44,565 nucleotides of DNA, taken from UMGS1783 sp900555065 (GTDB lineage Bacteria; Bacillota; Clostridia; Oscillospirales; UMGS1783). Location: the NCBI GenBank assembly GCA_937991645.1, contig CALKPL010000032.1:1-44565 (forward strand), given 5' to 3'. This document shows, piece by piece, positions 15,970 to 23,723 of the stretch. The position numbers and the translations under genes were made by a program. Every line of letters starts with the position of its first letter. Position 1 is the first letter of the stretch. The notes below the pieces were generated by a model. That model saw only the letters and a list, made by a program, of their open reading frames with translations, made no database searches and had not been told where the DNA came from.

Positions 15970-16557
15970 TCATTCAAAATGTTTTTCATTTACATGGGCA
16001 TAATATATGACTTTCGGATGGTAACTCATTACAAGTTTCCAATCATTCTGCAAAGCGATATTTTCATCATAAGCTACAAGATATTCTATTGGCTCTAAAT
16101 CCCCCACCATACATTCCCCACTGTCCAGAACAACGGATATACTGTCCTCACTATGGCTTGCGGTTTGAATGATTTCTCCCGCAATCCCTAAATCAGCAAG
16201 AAAATCTCTGCTTTCATCACAACCAATTATAGTAGTATTTTTTTCGCCAATAGGCTCATATCGCAAGTGCTTTTCCCGCTCAAATATAGTATCAGCAAAA
16301 TGCACATAATCGCATTGGGTATCTATGAGTAACAATTTTATTCCCATTTTCTGCAATTCACTAACAAGTCCGATATGGTCTGGATGATAGTGTGTTGCCA
16401 AAATATAAGTAATATCGGTTATTGATATACCACTTTTCTTTAAGGCTTTATAAAAAGCCTGCATAGTTCCGGCATAATCTGTATCAATCAGCAAACCACC
16501 ATTTACACCATACACGAAATATGTATTTGTGTTTCCATACTTTAATTTGATTATCAT
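15970..16557 (-). CDS. Metallo-beta-lactamase-fold hydrolase
   Basis: 195 residues. The binuclear metal motif is present as THYHPDHIG (residues about 56-64), with a later His in TASHSEDS and an Asp in MVGDLEP. The protein is shorter than typical beta-lactamases and has no signal peptide, so a cytoplasmic hydrolase of unknown substrate is more likely than an antibiotic-resistance enzyme. The stop overlaps the possible upstream start of the next acetyltransferase gene in ATGA, and its own start lies one base after the broken acetyltransferase gene, so the cassette is tightly packed. Confidence 0.8.
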   Translation of the reverse strand: MIIKLKYGNTNTYFVYGVNGGLLIDTDYAGTMQAFYKALKKSGISITDITYILATHYHPDHIGLVSELQKMGIKLLLIDTQCDYVHFADTIFEREKHLRYEPIGEKNTTIIGCDESRDFLADLGIAGEIIQTASHSEDSISVVLDSGECMVGDLEPIEYLVAYDENIALQNDWKLVMSYHPKVIYYAHVNEKHFE

Positions 16558-16558
16558 T

Positions 16559-17068
16559 TCATTCCTCTTTTAACAAAGAGTACACTTTCATATCAATCAC
16601 CTTGCTATTCTTCACAGCATTGCTTCTCAATGTACCCTCATACTGAAACCCTGCTTTTTCAAGCACCCTGCAAGACGCTATATTATAAGTAAACGGCTCT
16701 GCGTAAATACGGATAATATCGCTATTAGCAAAAACATACTCGCAAATTTGCTTAACAGCTTCGGTCATAATGCCTTTGCCCTAATATTCTTCGGCAATAT
16801 AATATCCTAACTCGGCGGTTTGCCTATGAATATTGCCCTGCCGAAAAATGCCAATGCTGCCTATCACCATACTATCTACGGTAATAGCAAAAGCAAAGGT
16901 TTCGTTTTCATCTGCGGAAAGCATAGCAGAAATAAACTCTTTTCCATCCTGCTCAGTGTAAGGATAAGGCAAACCATCACGAAGATTATCTTGTACTTTT
17001 TTATTTGAAAGCGCAGCAGCCAAATCTTTTGCGTCTGATAGTTCCCATTTTCTTATTCTGCATTTCAT
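16559..17068 (-). pseudogene. GNAT-family acetyltransferase interrupted by one in-frame amber codon
   Basis: A single frame encodes MKCRIRKWELSDAKDLAAAL through ELGYYIAEEY, then TAG, then GKGIMTEAVKQICEYVF and a normal GNAT end (RVLEKAGFQYEGTLRSNAV). Relatives of this RimJ-like type have YWGKGIMTEA at this place, so the TAG most simply derives from a TGG tryptophan codon by one base change. The stop falls inside the acetyl-CoA-binding motif. Everything on both sides is intact, suggesting recent loss. Confidence 0.88.
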
Positions 17069-17094
17069 TTTTCAAGTCCTCTCAATCCACATTT

Positions 17095-17559
17095 TCAATT
17101 ATCTTTCAGTTTTTTCTCCATGATTTCATAAACCAACTTCACATCATTTTCTAATTCGTATATCCCGTGCCCCACCGTTTTATAGCCTCTATGCTCATAT
17201 AAACACGCTGCCGGAAGTGAAGCATCTAAAATAACCGTATCATATACTTTGGAAATTTCTTTCTCCAAACAGTTCATAATATATGAACCGCAGCCTTGAT
17301 TTTGATAAGCGGGCAACACATATACTCCTGTAATATGATTATCATCAAAACAACCCGTTCCGACAATCACGTCATTATACACCAATACTCCCATATTTCC
17401 AGACGCTATTCCCTTTATAATGCGTTCTTTACTATGATGTCTGCAAAAGAAATCCACTACTTCCTTTGGATAATATTTCGGATATATGGTTTTAATAGAC
17501 GTATGTAAAACATTTTGAACATCATTCGCCATATCAGAAGTTACCCTTATATATTTCAT
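17095..17559 (-). CDS. GNAT-family N-acetyltransferase
   Basis: 154 residues from the ATG at 17559, chosen because CGGAG lies seven bases upstream; an in-frame ATG at 17580 has none. Acetyl-CoA motif A reads VYVLPAYQNQGCGSYIMNCLE (residues about 84-104), followed by the ASLPAACLYEHRGY segment typical of the family. The substrate cannot be inferred. It is the first gene of the acetyltransferase/hydrolase cassette in reading order. Confidence 0.85.
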   Translation of the reverse strand: MKYIRVTSDMANDVQNVLHTSIKTIYPKYYPKEVVDFFCRHHSKERIIKGIASGNMGVLVYNDVIVGTGCFDDNHITGVYVLPAYQNQGCGSYIMNCLEKEISKVYDTVILDASLPAACLYEHRGYKTVGHGIYELENDVKLVYEIMEKKLKDN

Positions 17560-17655
17560 ATCGTTTCTCCGATAAATCATCTCTCACTTTGATTTTCTCC
17601 ATTATACACGAAAGCATAGTCTTTTTCAATTCTCCTAACTGCTTTTATTTAGTCT

Positions 17656-17691
17656 TATGCGACACTTCCACATACGCATAAGTGCCGCATA
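17656..17691. repeat. Inverted repeat in the gap between tnpV and the acetyltransferase cassette
   Basis: TATGCGACACTT (17656-17667) pairs with AAGTGCCGCATA (17680-17691) with one mismatch, around a 12-nt loop. The surrounding 17581-17773 has no gene. It could be a terminator without a T-run, a protein site or the scar of a cassette insertion. Confidence 0.55.
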
Positions 17692-17773
17692 CTGCCTATA
17701 AATAAATTATCTCACGCTCTACAACTTCTCTCACACACGCCCGAATATTATTCATTCTACCAACCCACTCAAG

Positions 17774-18073
17774 CTAATTTTCAGCATTTAACTGTTCTGT
17801 CACTCCCTGCCTGTCGGCATATTCATTTACCAGCCGAGAAAACATTTCCTCTGCCTGCTCGTCAATGTCAGCAAGATAGCTGTTCAGCTTGCCGCTTGTA
17901 AGCAGGGTAATATAGGTTGCTCTTTTATGCTCCCGCAGATAACGTTTGTGCCTCTGCCCCCATACGCCGATAGGCTTATTCTCTTTTTCGGCTGGTAGAG
18001 TAAGGCAGGGGATAAAATAATCCCCTTGCCGTACATAAGTGCCGCCCATTTCTTCAAAAATTATCTTTTCCAT
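17774..18073 (-). CDS. tnpV: TnpV family protein
   Basis: 99 residues. The pattern GTYVRQGDYFIPCLTLP, then IGVWGQRHKRYLREHK and the LTSGKLNSYLADIDEQAEE helix, matches the transposon-encoded TnpV family found in Clostridial mobile elements, whose role is unknown. It starts 9 bp after the mobV stop with AAAGGTAGGA as the ribosome binding site, so it is the last gene of the mobilization operon. Confidence 0.85.
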   Translation of the reverse strand: MEKIIFEEMGGTYVRQGDYFIPCLTLPAEKENKPIGVWGQRHKRYLREHKRATYITLLTSGKLNSYLADIDEQAEEMFSRLVNEYADRQGVTEQLNAEN

Positions 18074-18082
18074 TGTCTGTTC

Positions 18083-19252
18083 CTACCTTTCGTATTGATT
18101 ATTTCTAAAGCGTGTGCCACGCTGTTTAGACTGTCTTGCCTGTTCTAACAAGCTGTCAATCTGTCTGCTGCCGAAAACCTTTCGCAGCAGCTTGTAATCC
18201 TTTATTTCTTCCCTCAATCGGTTATTATCAGCGGTCAGTTGCTTGTTTTGACTTTTCAGCCGTTCATTGCTACGGTATAGACTGGCGTTTGTCTGATTGA
18301 GCCTTTGGTAATCGTCAATCGCTTGAAAGCACCGCACCATAAGCGTTTTAATGAGGGATTTCAACCGCTTAATTAGCGGCTCGGCAACCTTGCTCTTATA
18401 ACTTTTTGCAGTCATAAAGCCTTGTGGTTCGGATAACTGGTATTCGGGGTCATTCTCCAGTGCGTTCTGCATTTGTAAGAGTGCAGTTGTACCCTTATCA
18501 AAGTTCTCAATACGCTTGGAAAGAGTTTCAAATTCTGTTTGCTTATCTGTGATTTTGCTTTCCAATCGCTCGATTTCCTCTGCCCGTTGTTGCTTTTTAT
18601 AATCCAAAACAGAGAGATGTTTTTCGTGCGTACCTTTTTGTTCCCACTCAATTCCGTATCGTTCCATAACGGCGGCAAGCTGCTTTTTTTCGGATTGTAC
18701 CCACTGATTCCACTCTGTTTCGCTGCGGGAGCCACCTTTAAATCCCTGTGCCGCCAACGCCTGCTTTAATGACACTCTCATATCCAATCCCCGCTTACTG
18801 CCTATGATAAACGGAACAAAATCAATATGCAGGTGCGGCGTTGCTTCGTCCATGTGTAAATGCGCTGAGAACACATAGAGATTAGGATTTCTTGCTTGAA
18901 ACTCCCGATAATACGCATCTAAGACCTGCCTTGCAAGCTGTCCGTTTTCACTTTCAGCACCCATATTTTCCTTATCGCCAATCTGCAAAATCAATTCGTG
19001 GAACGGCTTTTCCTGCTTGGAGCTGCGGATTTTTTCATAATAGTTTTCTATCTTTCGGTCTGCTCTTGTCTGTTTAGCATTGTATCTTGCGAGTGCTTCA
19101 TCAAACAATTCGTGATAAACTCTCTTAATACTCTCATTGCAGTAATCTATATTGAGGTGGGAACGGTCAGCGTCAACATTCTCCGCTTTGAATTTGCGGC
19201 TGTTGTGATTGACCGAGCCTTTTCCGACCATTGCGCTTATCGTTCTTTGCAT
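18083..19252 (-). CDS. mobV: MobV-type relaxase (plasmid recombination/mobilization protein)
   Basis: 389 residues from the ATG at 19252, chosen for AGGAGAGGAAACG upstream; longer frames upstream are arginine-rich noise. The relaxase nicks oriT and leads the transferred strand. The N-terminus SAMVGKGSVNHNSRKF and the histidine motif HLHMDEATPHLHIDFVP (around residue 140) fit the MobV/Pre family, with YNAKQTRADRKIENYYE between them. The C-terminal third is coiled coil (EIERLESKITDKQTEFETL and later), ending RKVFGSRQIDSLLEQARQ. A homologous C-terminal relic lies at 13052-13306. Confidence 0.92.
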   Translation of the reverse strand: MQRTISAMVGKGSVNHNSRKFKAENVDADRSHLNIDYCNESIKRVYHELFDEALARYNAKQTRADRKIENYYEKIRSSKQEKPFHELILQIGDKENMGAESENGQLARQVLDAYYREFQARNPNLYVFSAHLHMDEATPHLHIDFVPFIIGSKRGLDMRVSLKQALAAQGFKGGSRSETEWNQWVQSEKKQLAAVMERYGIEWEQKGTHEKHLSVLDYKKQQRAEEIERLESKITDKQTEFETLSKRIENFDKGTTALLQMQNALENDPEYQLSEPQGFMTAKSYKSKVAEPLIKRLKSLIKTLMVRCFQAIDDYQRLNQTNASLYRSNERLKSQNKQLTADNNRLREEIKDYKLLRKVFGSRQIDSLLEQARQSKQRGTRFRNNQYER

Positions 19253-19273
19253 AAATCGTTTCCTCTCCTTTCT

Positions 19274-19369
19274 GCGCCGACAGGCGCAAGCCTTTGTTAC
19301 TTTCTGCGAAAGTAACGCAAAAGCACTTTTGTCAGCTCCGCCAACAAAAATGCAACCTGCAAGCAGGTT
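19274..19369. other. Candidate origin of transfer upstream of the relaxase gene
   Basis: Three short inverted repeats lie in series just upstream of mobV: GCGCC-GACA-GGCGC (19274-19287), GTTACTTTC-TGC-GAAAGTAAC (19296-19316) and AACCTGC-AA-GCAGGTT (19354-19369). MobV oriT sites are normally found directly before the relaxase gene. The nick site is not identified. Confidence 0.5.
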
Positions 19370-19439
19370 TTGCGCTCTCCGAGGGGCAAAGAGCCGCCTT
19401 TGAAAAGGCGCTCTCTGCACTCTCCGCCAAACTTTAATC

Positions 19440-19514
19440 GGTGTCAATGTGTGACGATGGTGTCAATGTTTGAGATACCAGTGCCACTCCCAAAACATTG
19501 TCACCTTTGACACC
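19440..19514. repeat. Iteron-like repeats between the RepA-like and relaxase genes
   Basis: GGTGTCAATGT occurs at 19440-19450 and 19459-19469 (19-bp period), with an inverted copy TTGACACC at 19507-19514. Such repeats are common binding sites for Rep or relaxase accessory proteins. Confidence 0.55.
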
Positions 19515-19519
19515 GTTTG

Positions 19520-20662
19520 TCACGCTGCCCCATCGGTTTCTTTCCAAAGCGAAACCTTTCTGCCATCGTGCGTGCGGCTGTTCTGATAGCGGATACCGTA
19601 ATCACGATACAGCCTGCTTGCGTTGATACTAAGCCTAAGTGAAAGCACATTCGGTTTTATATCCACACCAAGCCTTTCGCAAAGTTCTGAAGCTGTTCCT
19701 TCCCATCTGTTACTTTCCGAAAAAAGAGTAACTGCAATTTTTTCGAGCAACGGCTCAGGCGGCTCTTTCCACAACTCCGTTTCCGATTTTTCAAAGTTCC
19801 ACACCAAACGCTCAGTATCTCTCACAAGATGAATTTTCATATCCTGCTGATCCCTGCCCACCACATCGAGCGTGTCATGATTGGAAGTTCTCTTTTCCTT
19901 GCTGAGAACAAAAGCTCCATCCGCCGCACCCATCAGTCCATTCGTTCCCGAAATCATGTCGAAAATATCTTCCGCTTTCTGCTTTCGGGTGTGATGAACG
20001 ATGAGCATTGTAACTTTGTAACTGTCTGCCAACGCTTTGAGCCTTGCTACAATGTCATAGTCGCTTGCGTAGCTGTAATCTGCCCCGCCAGCTTCACGGA
20101 CACGCTTTAAGGTGTCTATGATTATCAAACCCGTGTCGGGGTGTTCCTGCATAAATCCTCTGATTTGTTCTTCCAAACCGCCATTGACCGTTTTACACTC
20201 CGTTGCAAAATATAGATTACCTGTTTCTTCTGCACCAAACATCTGAAACAACCGTTTCTGCAAGCGTGGGTAATCATCTTCAAGAGCAAAGTAAAGCACC
20301 GTTGCTTTTCGCACCTTATAATCCCACAGCGGCGTTCCTGTGCTGATATGGTAAGCAAGCTGCGCCATCATAAAACTTTTGCCCACCTTTGGAGAACCTA
20401 CAAAAAGGTAAGTTCCCCTCTGGAGCAGACCGTCAATCAGCGGCGTCTGTATATCAAATACGGTGTCATACAAAGCTGCCATTGATACTGTCTTGAGATA
20501 CGAGGGGGATAACTGCCGCAGCATTTCCCTCTGCATTTCCTCAAAATTCTTGATATTTTCGTCATAGTCGGATATACTATGGTCAGTACATTTTTGAAGT
20601 GACTGTTCCGTATCTGCGCCAACAGATACATTCGGGACAGTCATTTCTCTTTTATTCTCCAT
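19520..20662 (-). CDS. RepA-like AAA/RecA-fold ATPase
   Basis: 380 residues. The ATG at 20662 is preferred because AAAGGAG lies nine bases upstream; an in-frame ATG six bases earlier is too close to that site. The core has the Walker A motif FVGSPKVGKSFMM (residues about 89-101), Walker B GLIIIDTLKRV, and a LIVHHTRK sensor segment, the layout of hexameric RepA/DnaB-like helicase-related ATPases in plasmids and integrative elements. The C-terminal ~90 residues look like a winged-helix DNA-binding domain (TASELCERLG...). It probably assists element replication after excision. It overlaps the end of the MobC-like gene. Confidence 0.82.
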   Translation of the reverse strand: MENKREMTVPNVSVGADTEQSLQKCTDHSISDYDENIKNFEEMQREMLRQLSPSYLKTVSMAALYDTVFDIQTPLIDGLLQRGTYLFVGSPKVGKSFMMAQLAYHISTGTPLWDYKVRKATVLYFALEDDYPRLQKRLFQMFGAEETGNLYFATECKTVNGGLEEQIRGFMQEHPDTGLIIIDTLKRVREAGGADYSYASDYDIVARLKALADSYKVTMLIVHHTRKQKAEDIFDMISGTNGLMGAADGAFVLSKEKRTSNHDTLDVVGRDQQDMKIHLVRDTERLVWNFEKSETELWKEPPEPLLEKIAVTLFSESNRWEGTASELCERLGVDIKPNVLSLRLSINASRLYRDYGIRYQNSRTHDGRKVSLWKETDGAA

Positions 20663-20987
20663 TCCCATCTTCTCCTTTCAGACCGCCGAGGATAACGGCA
20701 ATCAATTCAATTACATTCAGCAGTTCATCGTTTACGCTGTTTCCTGCTTCAATTCTTTGCAATTCCGTAAGAACGGCGGCAAGTTCCTTGTGAAGTGCCT
20801 TAAATACTCTCGGATTGCCCTGCACCACCACATCCTGATTCAGACAGCGGCGGTAACAGTATTCCTGTTTCGGCAATCCCGATAAGGCAACCGCCTTGTT
20901 AATGAGTTCATTTTCTTCGGGCGATACTCGAAAACCTACTGTGATATTCCTCCAACGATTTTTGTTATCTCTGTTCTTAGCCGACAT
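20652..20987 (-). CDS. MobC-like mobilization accessory protein
   Basis: 111 residues from the ATG at 20987, set by AAAGGAGAT upstream. NITVGFRVSPEENELINKAVALSGLPKQEYC is the ribbon-helix-helix segment of relaxosome accessory proteins; the second half is helical (HKELAAVLTELQRIE). Such proteins bind oriT and help the relaxase. The gene overlaps the integrase stop by 11 bp and the ATPase start by 11 bp, placing it in one operon with both. Confidence 0.75.
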   Translation of the reverse strand: MSAKNRDNKNRWRNITVGFRVSPEENELINKAVALSGLPKQEYCYRRCLNQDVVVQGNPRVFKALHKELAAVLTELQRIEAGNSVNDELLNVIELIAVILGGLKGEDGNGE

Positions 20988-22068
20988 TTTCAAAATCTCC
21001 TTTCCCTAAATCATCTAATCTATCTGCCATTTCCGTCTGCTTGGACGGAAACAGGTGTGCATACTGATAGGTGATGTCAATGCTTTCGTGTCCTACACGG
21101 TCAGCAATCGCTACCGCTGAAAATCCCATATCAATCAGCAAACTTATATGGCTGTGACGCAAATCGTGAATCCGTATGCGTTTTACGCCTGCGGCTTCCG
21201 CCCCTCTGTCCATCTCGTGATGAAGATAGCTTTTTGTTACCGTAAAGATACGGTCTTTCTTTTTCAAGCCATAGAGCATGCCAAGATACTCCTGCATTTC
21301 CTCACAGAGAAAATGCGGCATTTTAATCGTGCGGTTGCTTTTCTTCGTTTTCGGTGTGGTAATCACATCTTCGCCGTGTAAACGCTGATAGGATTTGTTA
21401 ATCGTTACCGTTTCCTTATCAAAGTTGAAATCGGCGGCGGTTAAGGCTAATAGTTCGCCCTCACGGATACCGCACCAGTAGAGCATTTCAAAAGCGTAAA
21501 AGGAAACTGGTTTGTCCATCATTTCATAGGAAAATTTCTTGTATTCTTCCTTTGTCCAAAACAGCATTTCCTTGTGTTCCTCACTCCCCATATTTCCCAC
21601 CTTTGCGGCAGGATTGGAACGCAGTTCATAATAGCGTACAGCGTGATTGAAGATAGCTGATAGCTGATTGTGCAGCGTTTTCAGATAGGTCTGTGAATAC
21701 GGTTTTTTCTTCTCGTCACGGTAGGCAAGCATTTCATTCTGCCAAGTTATAATTTCTTTTGTGGAAATCTCGTTGATTTTCAGCTTGCCGAAATAAGGAA
21801 GTATCTTCGTGCGAATGATATGCTCCTTTGTCAGCCAAGTGTTTTCTTTCAGACGGTTTTTCACATCGTTGATATACAGTTCCGTAAAGGCTTCAAAACT
21901 CATATCAAGGTCAGACGAGTTTTGCAACTGAAACATCCGCTCCCATTCCTGCGCTTCTTTCTTTGTGGCGAAACCTCGCTTGCATTTCTGCTTGCGTTCG
22001 CCTTTCCAATTCACATACCTCGCCATTACATACCAAGTTCCATTGTCCTCATTTTTGAATACTGGCAT
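20977..22068 (-). CDS. int: Tyrosine recombinase/integrase
   Basis: 363 residues. It has an N-terminal arm-binding domain (DNGTWYVMARYVNWKGERKQ), a SAM-like core-binding domain (about 60-160) and the catalytic domain with Arg in CGIREGELLAL, HDLRHSHISLL (His-x-x-Arg), GHESIDITYQYAHLF (His and Tyr nucleophile). It should integrate and excise the element between attachment cores in and near guaA. RBS AAAGGAGAG. Its start codon shares one base with the xis stop (TAATG). Transcribed from the regulated promoter at 22480-22508. Confidence 0.95.
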   Translation of the reverse strand: MPVFKNEDNGTWYVMARYVNWKGERKQKCKRGFATKKEAQEWERMFQLQNSSDLDMSFEAFTELYINDVKNRLKENTWLTKEHIIRTKILPYFGKLKINEISTKEIITWQNEMLAYRDEKKKPYSQTYLKTLHNQLSAIFNHAVRYYELRSNPAAKVGNMGSEEHKEMLFWTKEEYKKFSYEMMDKPVSFYAFEMLYWCGIREGELLALTAADFNFDKETVTINKSYQRLHGEDVITTPKTKKSNRTIKMPHFLCEEMQEYLGMLYGLKKKDRIFTVTKSYLHHEMDRGAEAAGVKRIRIHDLRHSHISLLIDMGFSAVAIADRVGHESIDITYQYAHLFPSKQTEMADRLDDLGKGDFENVG

Positions 22069-22307
22069 TATTTACTCTCCTTTCCTTTTTCCCGTCCTGC
22101 TTTGCAGGACATAGTGGTATCCCTTTGTGGATTTCCTGCTCCATAGAGTCTTTCATAAAAATACTGGCGGTTTACACGCCCTGCAATCGTAATAAATCCC
22201 TGTGCTTTCAGTTCCTCGTTCAGTTTTCTGATGAGCTTATAGGCATAGGGCTTTGATACGCTTAGTTCCTGTGCCACATCATCGGCACGAATAAATTTGT
22301 TTTCCAT
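22068..22307 (-). CDS. Excisionase-like helix-turn-helix protein
   Basis: 79 residues beginning MENKFIRADDVAQELSVSKPYAYKLIRKLNEEL, a small winged-helix/MerR-like DNA-binding fold used by Xis proteins and helper regulators of integrative elements. It lies immediately upstream of and overlaps the integrase gene by one base, the normal place for a recombination directionality factor. The function is inferred from fold and position. Confidence 0.78.
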   Translation of the reverse strand: MENKFIRADDVAQELSVSKPYAYKLIRKLNEELKAQGFITIAGRVNRQYFYERLYGAGNPQRDTTMSCKAGREKGKESK

Positions 22308-22454
22308 ATCATCAGTCCTTTCATTAGATTTTCAAGTTGCCGTTCTCCCCGAATATCGTTCCTGCCCCCATTTCAGCGGCGTTATCTCGCTCACTCTTGA
22401 ACAAATCAAAAGGTCTTGGCGAAGTATCCTACTCGGACGGTCATTTAGCTTTAT

Positions 22455-22508
22455 TAAGCATATCCGCTTAGTGCTTTTTATTATACTAAGCAAATATGCT
22501 TGCGTCAA
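22455..22508 (-). promoter_or_regulatory. Operon promoter of the element with two palindromic operators
   Basis: Leftward TTGACG (22503-22508), 17 bp, TATAAT (22480-22485). The spacer holds TAAGCAAATATGCTTG (22487-22502), and TAAGCATATCCGCTTA (22455-22470) lies 32 bp away, downstream of the start. Two related dyads spaced three helical turns apart suggest cooperative repression by the divergent XRE protein. Confidence 0.78.
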
Positions 22509-22551
22509 GAGGCTTTTGAGAAAATATTAAACTTTTTTGTTTTGTTTCCTC

Positions 22552-22581
22552 TTGACAATTCCTAAACATATCTGCTATACT
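22552..22581 (+). promoter_or_regulatory. Promoter of the element's XRE regulator
   Basis: TTGACA (22552-22557), 18 bp, TATACT (22576-22581), about 34 bp before the ATG at 22615. The intergenic region 22308-22614 thus carries divergent promoters. Confidence 0.85.
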
Positions 22582-22614
22582 GTTTGCAGTACATAAGCAA
22601 GGAGTGTAAACACT

Positions 22615-23148
22615 ATGGCTATTGGCGAAAGAATACATTTTTTCAGGCTTTTGCGTGGTATGACGCAAAAATATCTTGGTACGGCTGTCGGCTTTCCCGA
22701 ACGGAGCGCAGATGTGCGTCTGGCACAATACGAAACTGGCTCCCGTAAACCAAAAGCAGATTTAACGGCTGCATTGGCACAGGTGCTTGAGGTTTCCCCG
22801 CAGTCTCTTGATGTTCCCGACATTGACAGCTACATCGGTCTTATGCACACCTTATTTACCCTTGAAGATATTTACGGTCTTACCGTCAGTGAAGCAGACG
22901 GAGAAGTCTGTCTGAAAGTCAACAAGGACAAAGGTAAGGACGCTGCCGAGCTTTCAAAAATGCTCTATGCTTGGAAAGAACAGGCGGACAAGCTATCTTC
23001 CGAGGAAATCAGCAGGGAAGAATACGACAACTGGCGTTATTACTATCCGAAGTTCGATACCACACAAATTTGGGCGAAAGTTCCCTCAAAAGAACTCAGC
23101 GATGCTCTTGTAGAAACTTTCCAGGATAAACTGAAAGCAGACGAATAA
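22615..23148 (+). CDS. XRE-family regulator of the mobile element
   Basis: 177 residues. The N-terminal helix-turn-helix domain (residues about 4-64) reads GERIHFFRLLRGMTQKYLG with a RLAQYETGSRKPKADL recognition region; the C-terminal ~110 residues are acidic and helical with no recognised domain (ELSKMLYAWKEQADKL, EEYDNWRYYYPKFD). RBS AAGGAG. Divergent to xis-int, it probably binds the TAAGC dyads and keeps excision and mobilization off. No peptidase or SOS-cleavage motif is visible, so the inducing signal is unknown. Confidence 0.85.
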   Translation: MAIGERIHFFRLLRGMTQKYLGTAVGFPERSADVRLAQYETGSRKPKADLTAALAQVLEVSPQSLDVPDIDSYIGLMHTLFTLEDIYGLTVSEADGEVCLKVNKDKGKDAAELSKMLYAWKEQADKLSSEEISREEYDNWRYYYPKFDTTQIWAKVPSKELSDALVETFQDKLKADE

Positions 23149-23160
23149 GGTAGGTGCATT

Positions 23161-23490
23161 ATGGCTTCAAGTAAAGAATATTTAACCTTTGTATTGGAAC
23201 AGTTATCCGATTTAGACGGTATTTCCTATCGGGCAATGATGGGCGAATATATCCTCTATTTTCGTGATAAAATCATTGGCGGTATCTATGATGACCGCTT
23301 ACTTGTAAAGCCTGTTCAGTCTGCAATCTCCCTCATGCCGACAGCAGCTTATGAATTACCCTATGAGGGAGCAAAAGAAATGCTCTTAGTCGATGATGTT
23401 GACAACAGGGAATTTCTCTGCAACCTGTTCCTGTCTATGTACGATGAACTTCCTGCACCAAAGAAAAAGAAAACCACCTCCAAAAAATAA
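23161..23490 (+). CDS. TfoX N-terminal domain protein
   Basis: 109 residues beginning with a helix (EYLTFVLEQL) and then ISYRAMMGEYILYFRDKIIGGIYDDRLLVKP, which fits the TfoX/Sxy N-terminal domain. In Proteobacteria that domain belongs to competence regulators; short Firmicutes relatives are common on mobile elements and unexplained. The C-terminus is Lys-rich (KKKKTTSKK). It follows the XRE gene by 12 bp with its own AAGGTAGG site and ends before a terminator. Confidence 0.8.
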   Translation: MASSKEYLTFVLEQLSDLDGISYRAMMGEYILYFRDKIIGGIYDDRLLVKPVQSAISLMPTAAYELPYEGAKEMLLVDDVDNREFLCNLFLSMYDELPAPKKKKTTSKK

Positions 23491-23498
23491 CGACAAAA

Positions 23499-23537
23499 AG
23501 CCCTTAGCCATGAGTTACTACCCACAGCTAAGGGCTT
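23499..23537 (+). terminator. Terminator after the TfoX-N gene
   Basis: AAGCCCTTAGC (23499-23509) pairs perfectly with GCTAAGGGCTT (23527-23537) around a 17-nt loop. Confidence 0.75.
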
Positions 23538-23633
23538 AGTTTATAATATGGATTTATTTGCCACACAACCGCTTGTCAATCATTCTGTAACCCATAAACC
23601 ACCGGATTGCAAGAATAATGGCTCTTGTATGGC

Positions 23634-23723
23634 TGTTATCAAATTGTTATCAAAAGACTTCTGTAAACGCCGCAAACCCGCATAAACACTGGGCTTTTAC
23701 GGTGTTTCATTTTATTCCCACTC
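23634..23723. other. guaA-side attachment end of the intact element
   Basis: Arm repeats TGTTATCAAATTGTTATC at 23634-23651 and, about 62 bp on, the core ATTCCCACTC at 23714-23723, which is the complement of the last codons of guaA (GAGTGGGAATAA). The element therefore rebuilds a complete guaA end. Confidence 0.7.

Larger units (their letters stand above)
13509..23723. mobile_element. Mobilizable integrative element inserted at the 3' end of guaA
   Basis: About 10.2 kb of low-GC DNA bounded by core-like TCCCACTC sequences, one in the last codons of guaA and one at 13511-13518. It encodes xis, a tyrosine integrase, a MobC-like protein, a RepA-like ATPase, a MobV relaxase, TnpV, cargo, and a divergent XRE regulator. 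There are no type IV secretion genes, so it should depend on a helper for transfer. Integration at guaA is a known site for integrases of this class. Arm-type repeats lie inside both ends (13619-13636 and 23634-23651). Confidence 0.8.

Noticed and set aside
16559..17068. TAG as a pyrrolysine codon
   Set aside because: The position aligns with an ordinary Trp in GNAT relatives, and there is no sign of a pyl system in the window.
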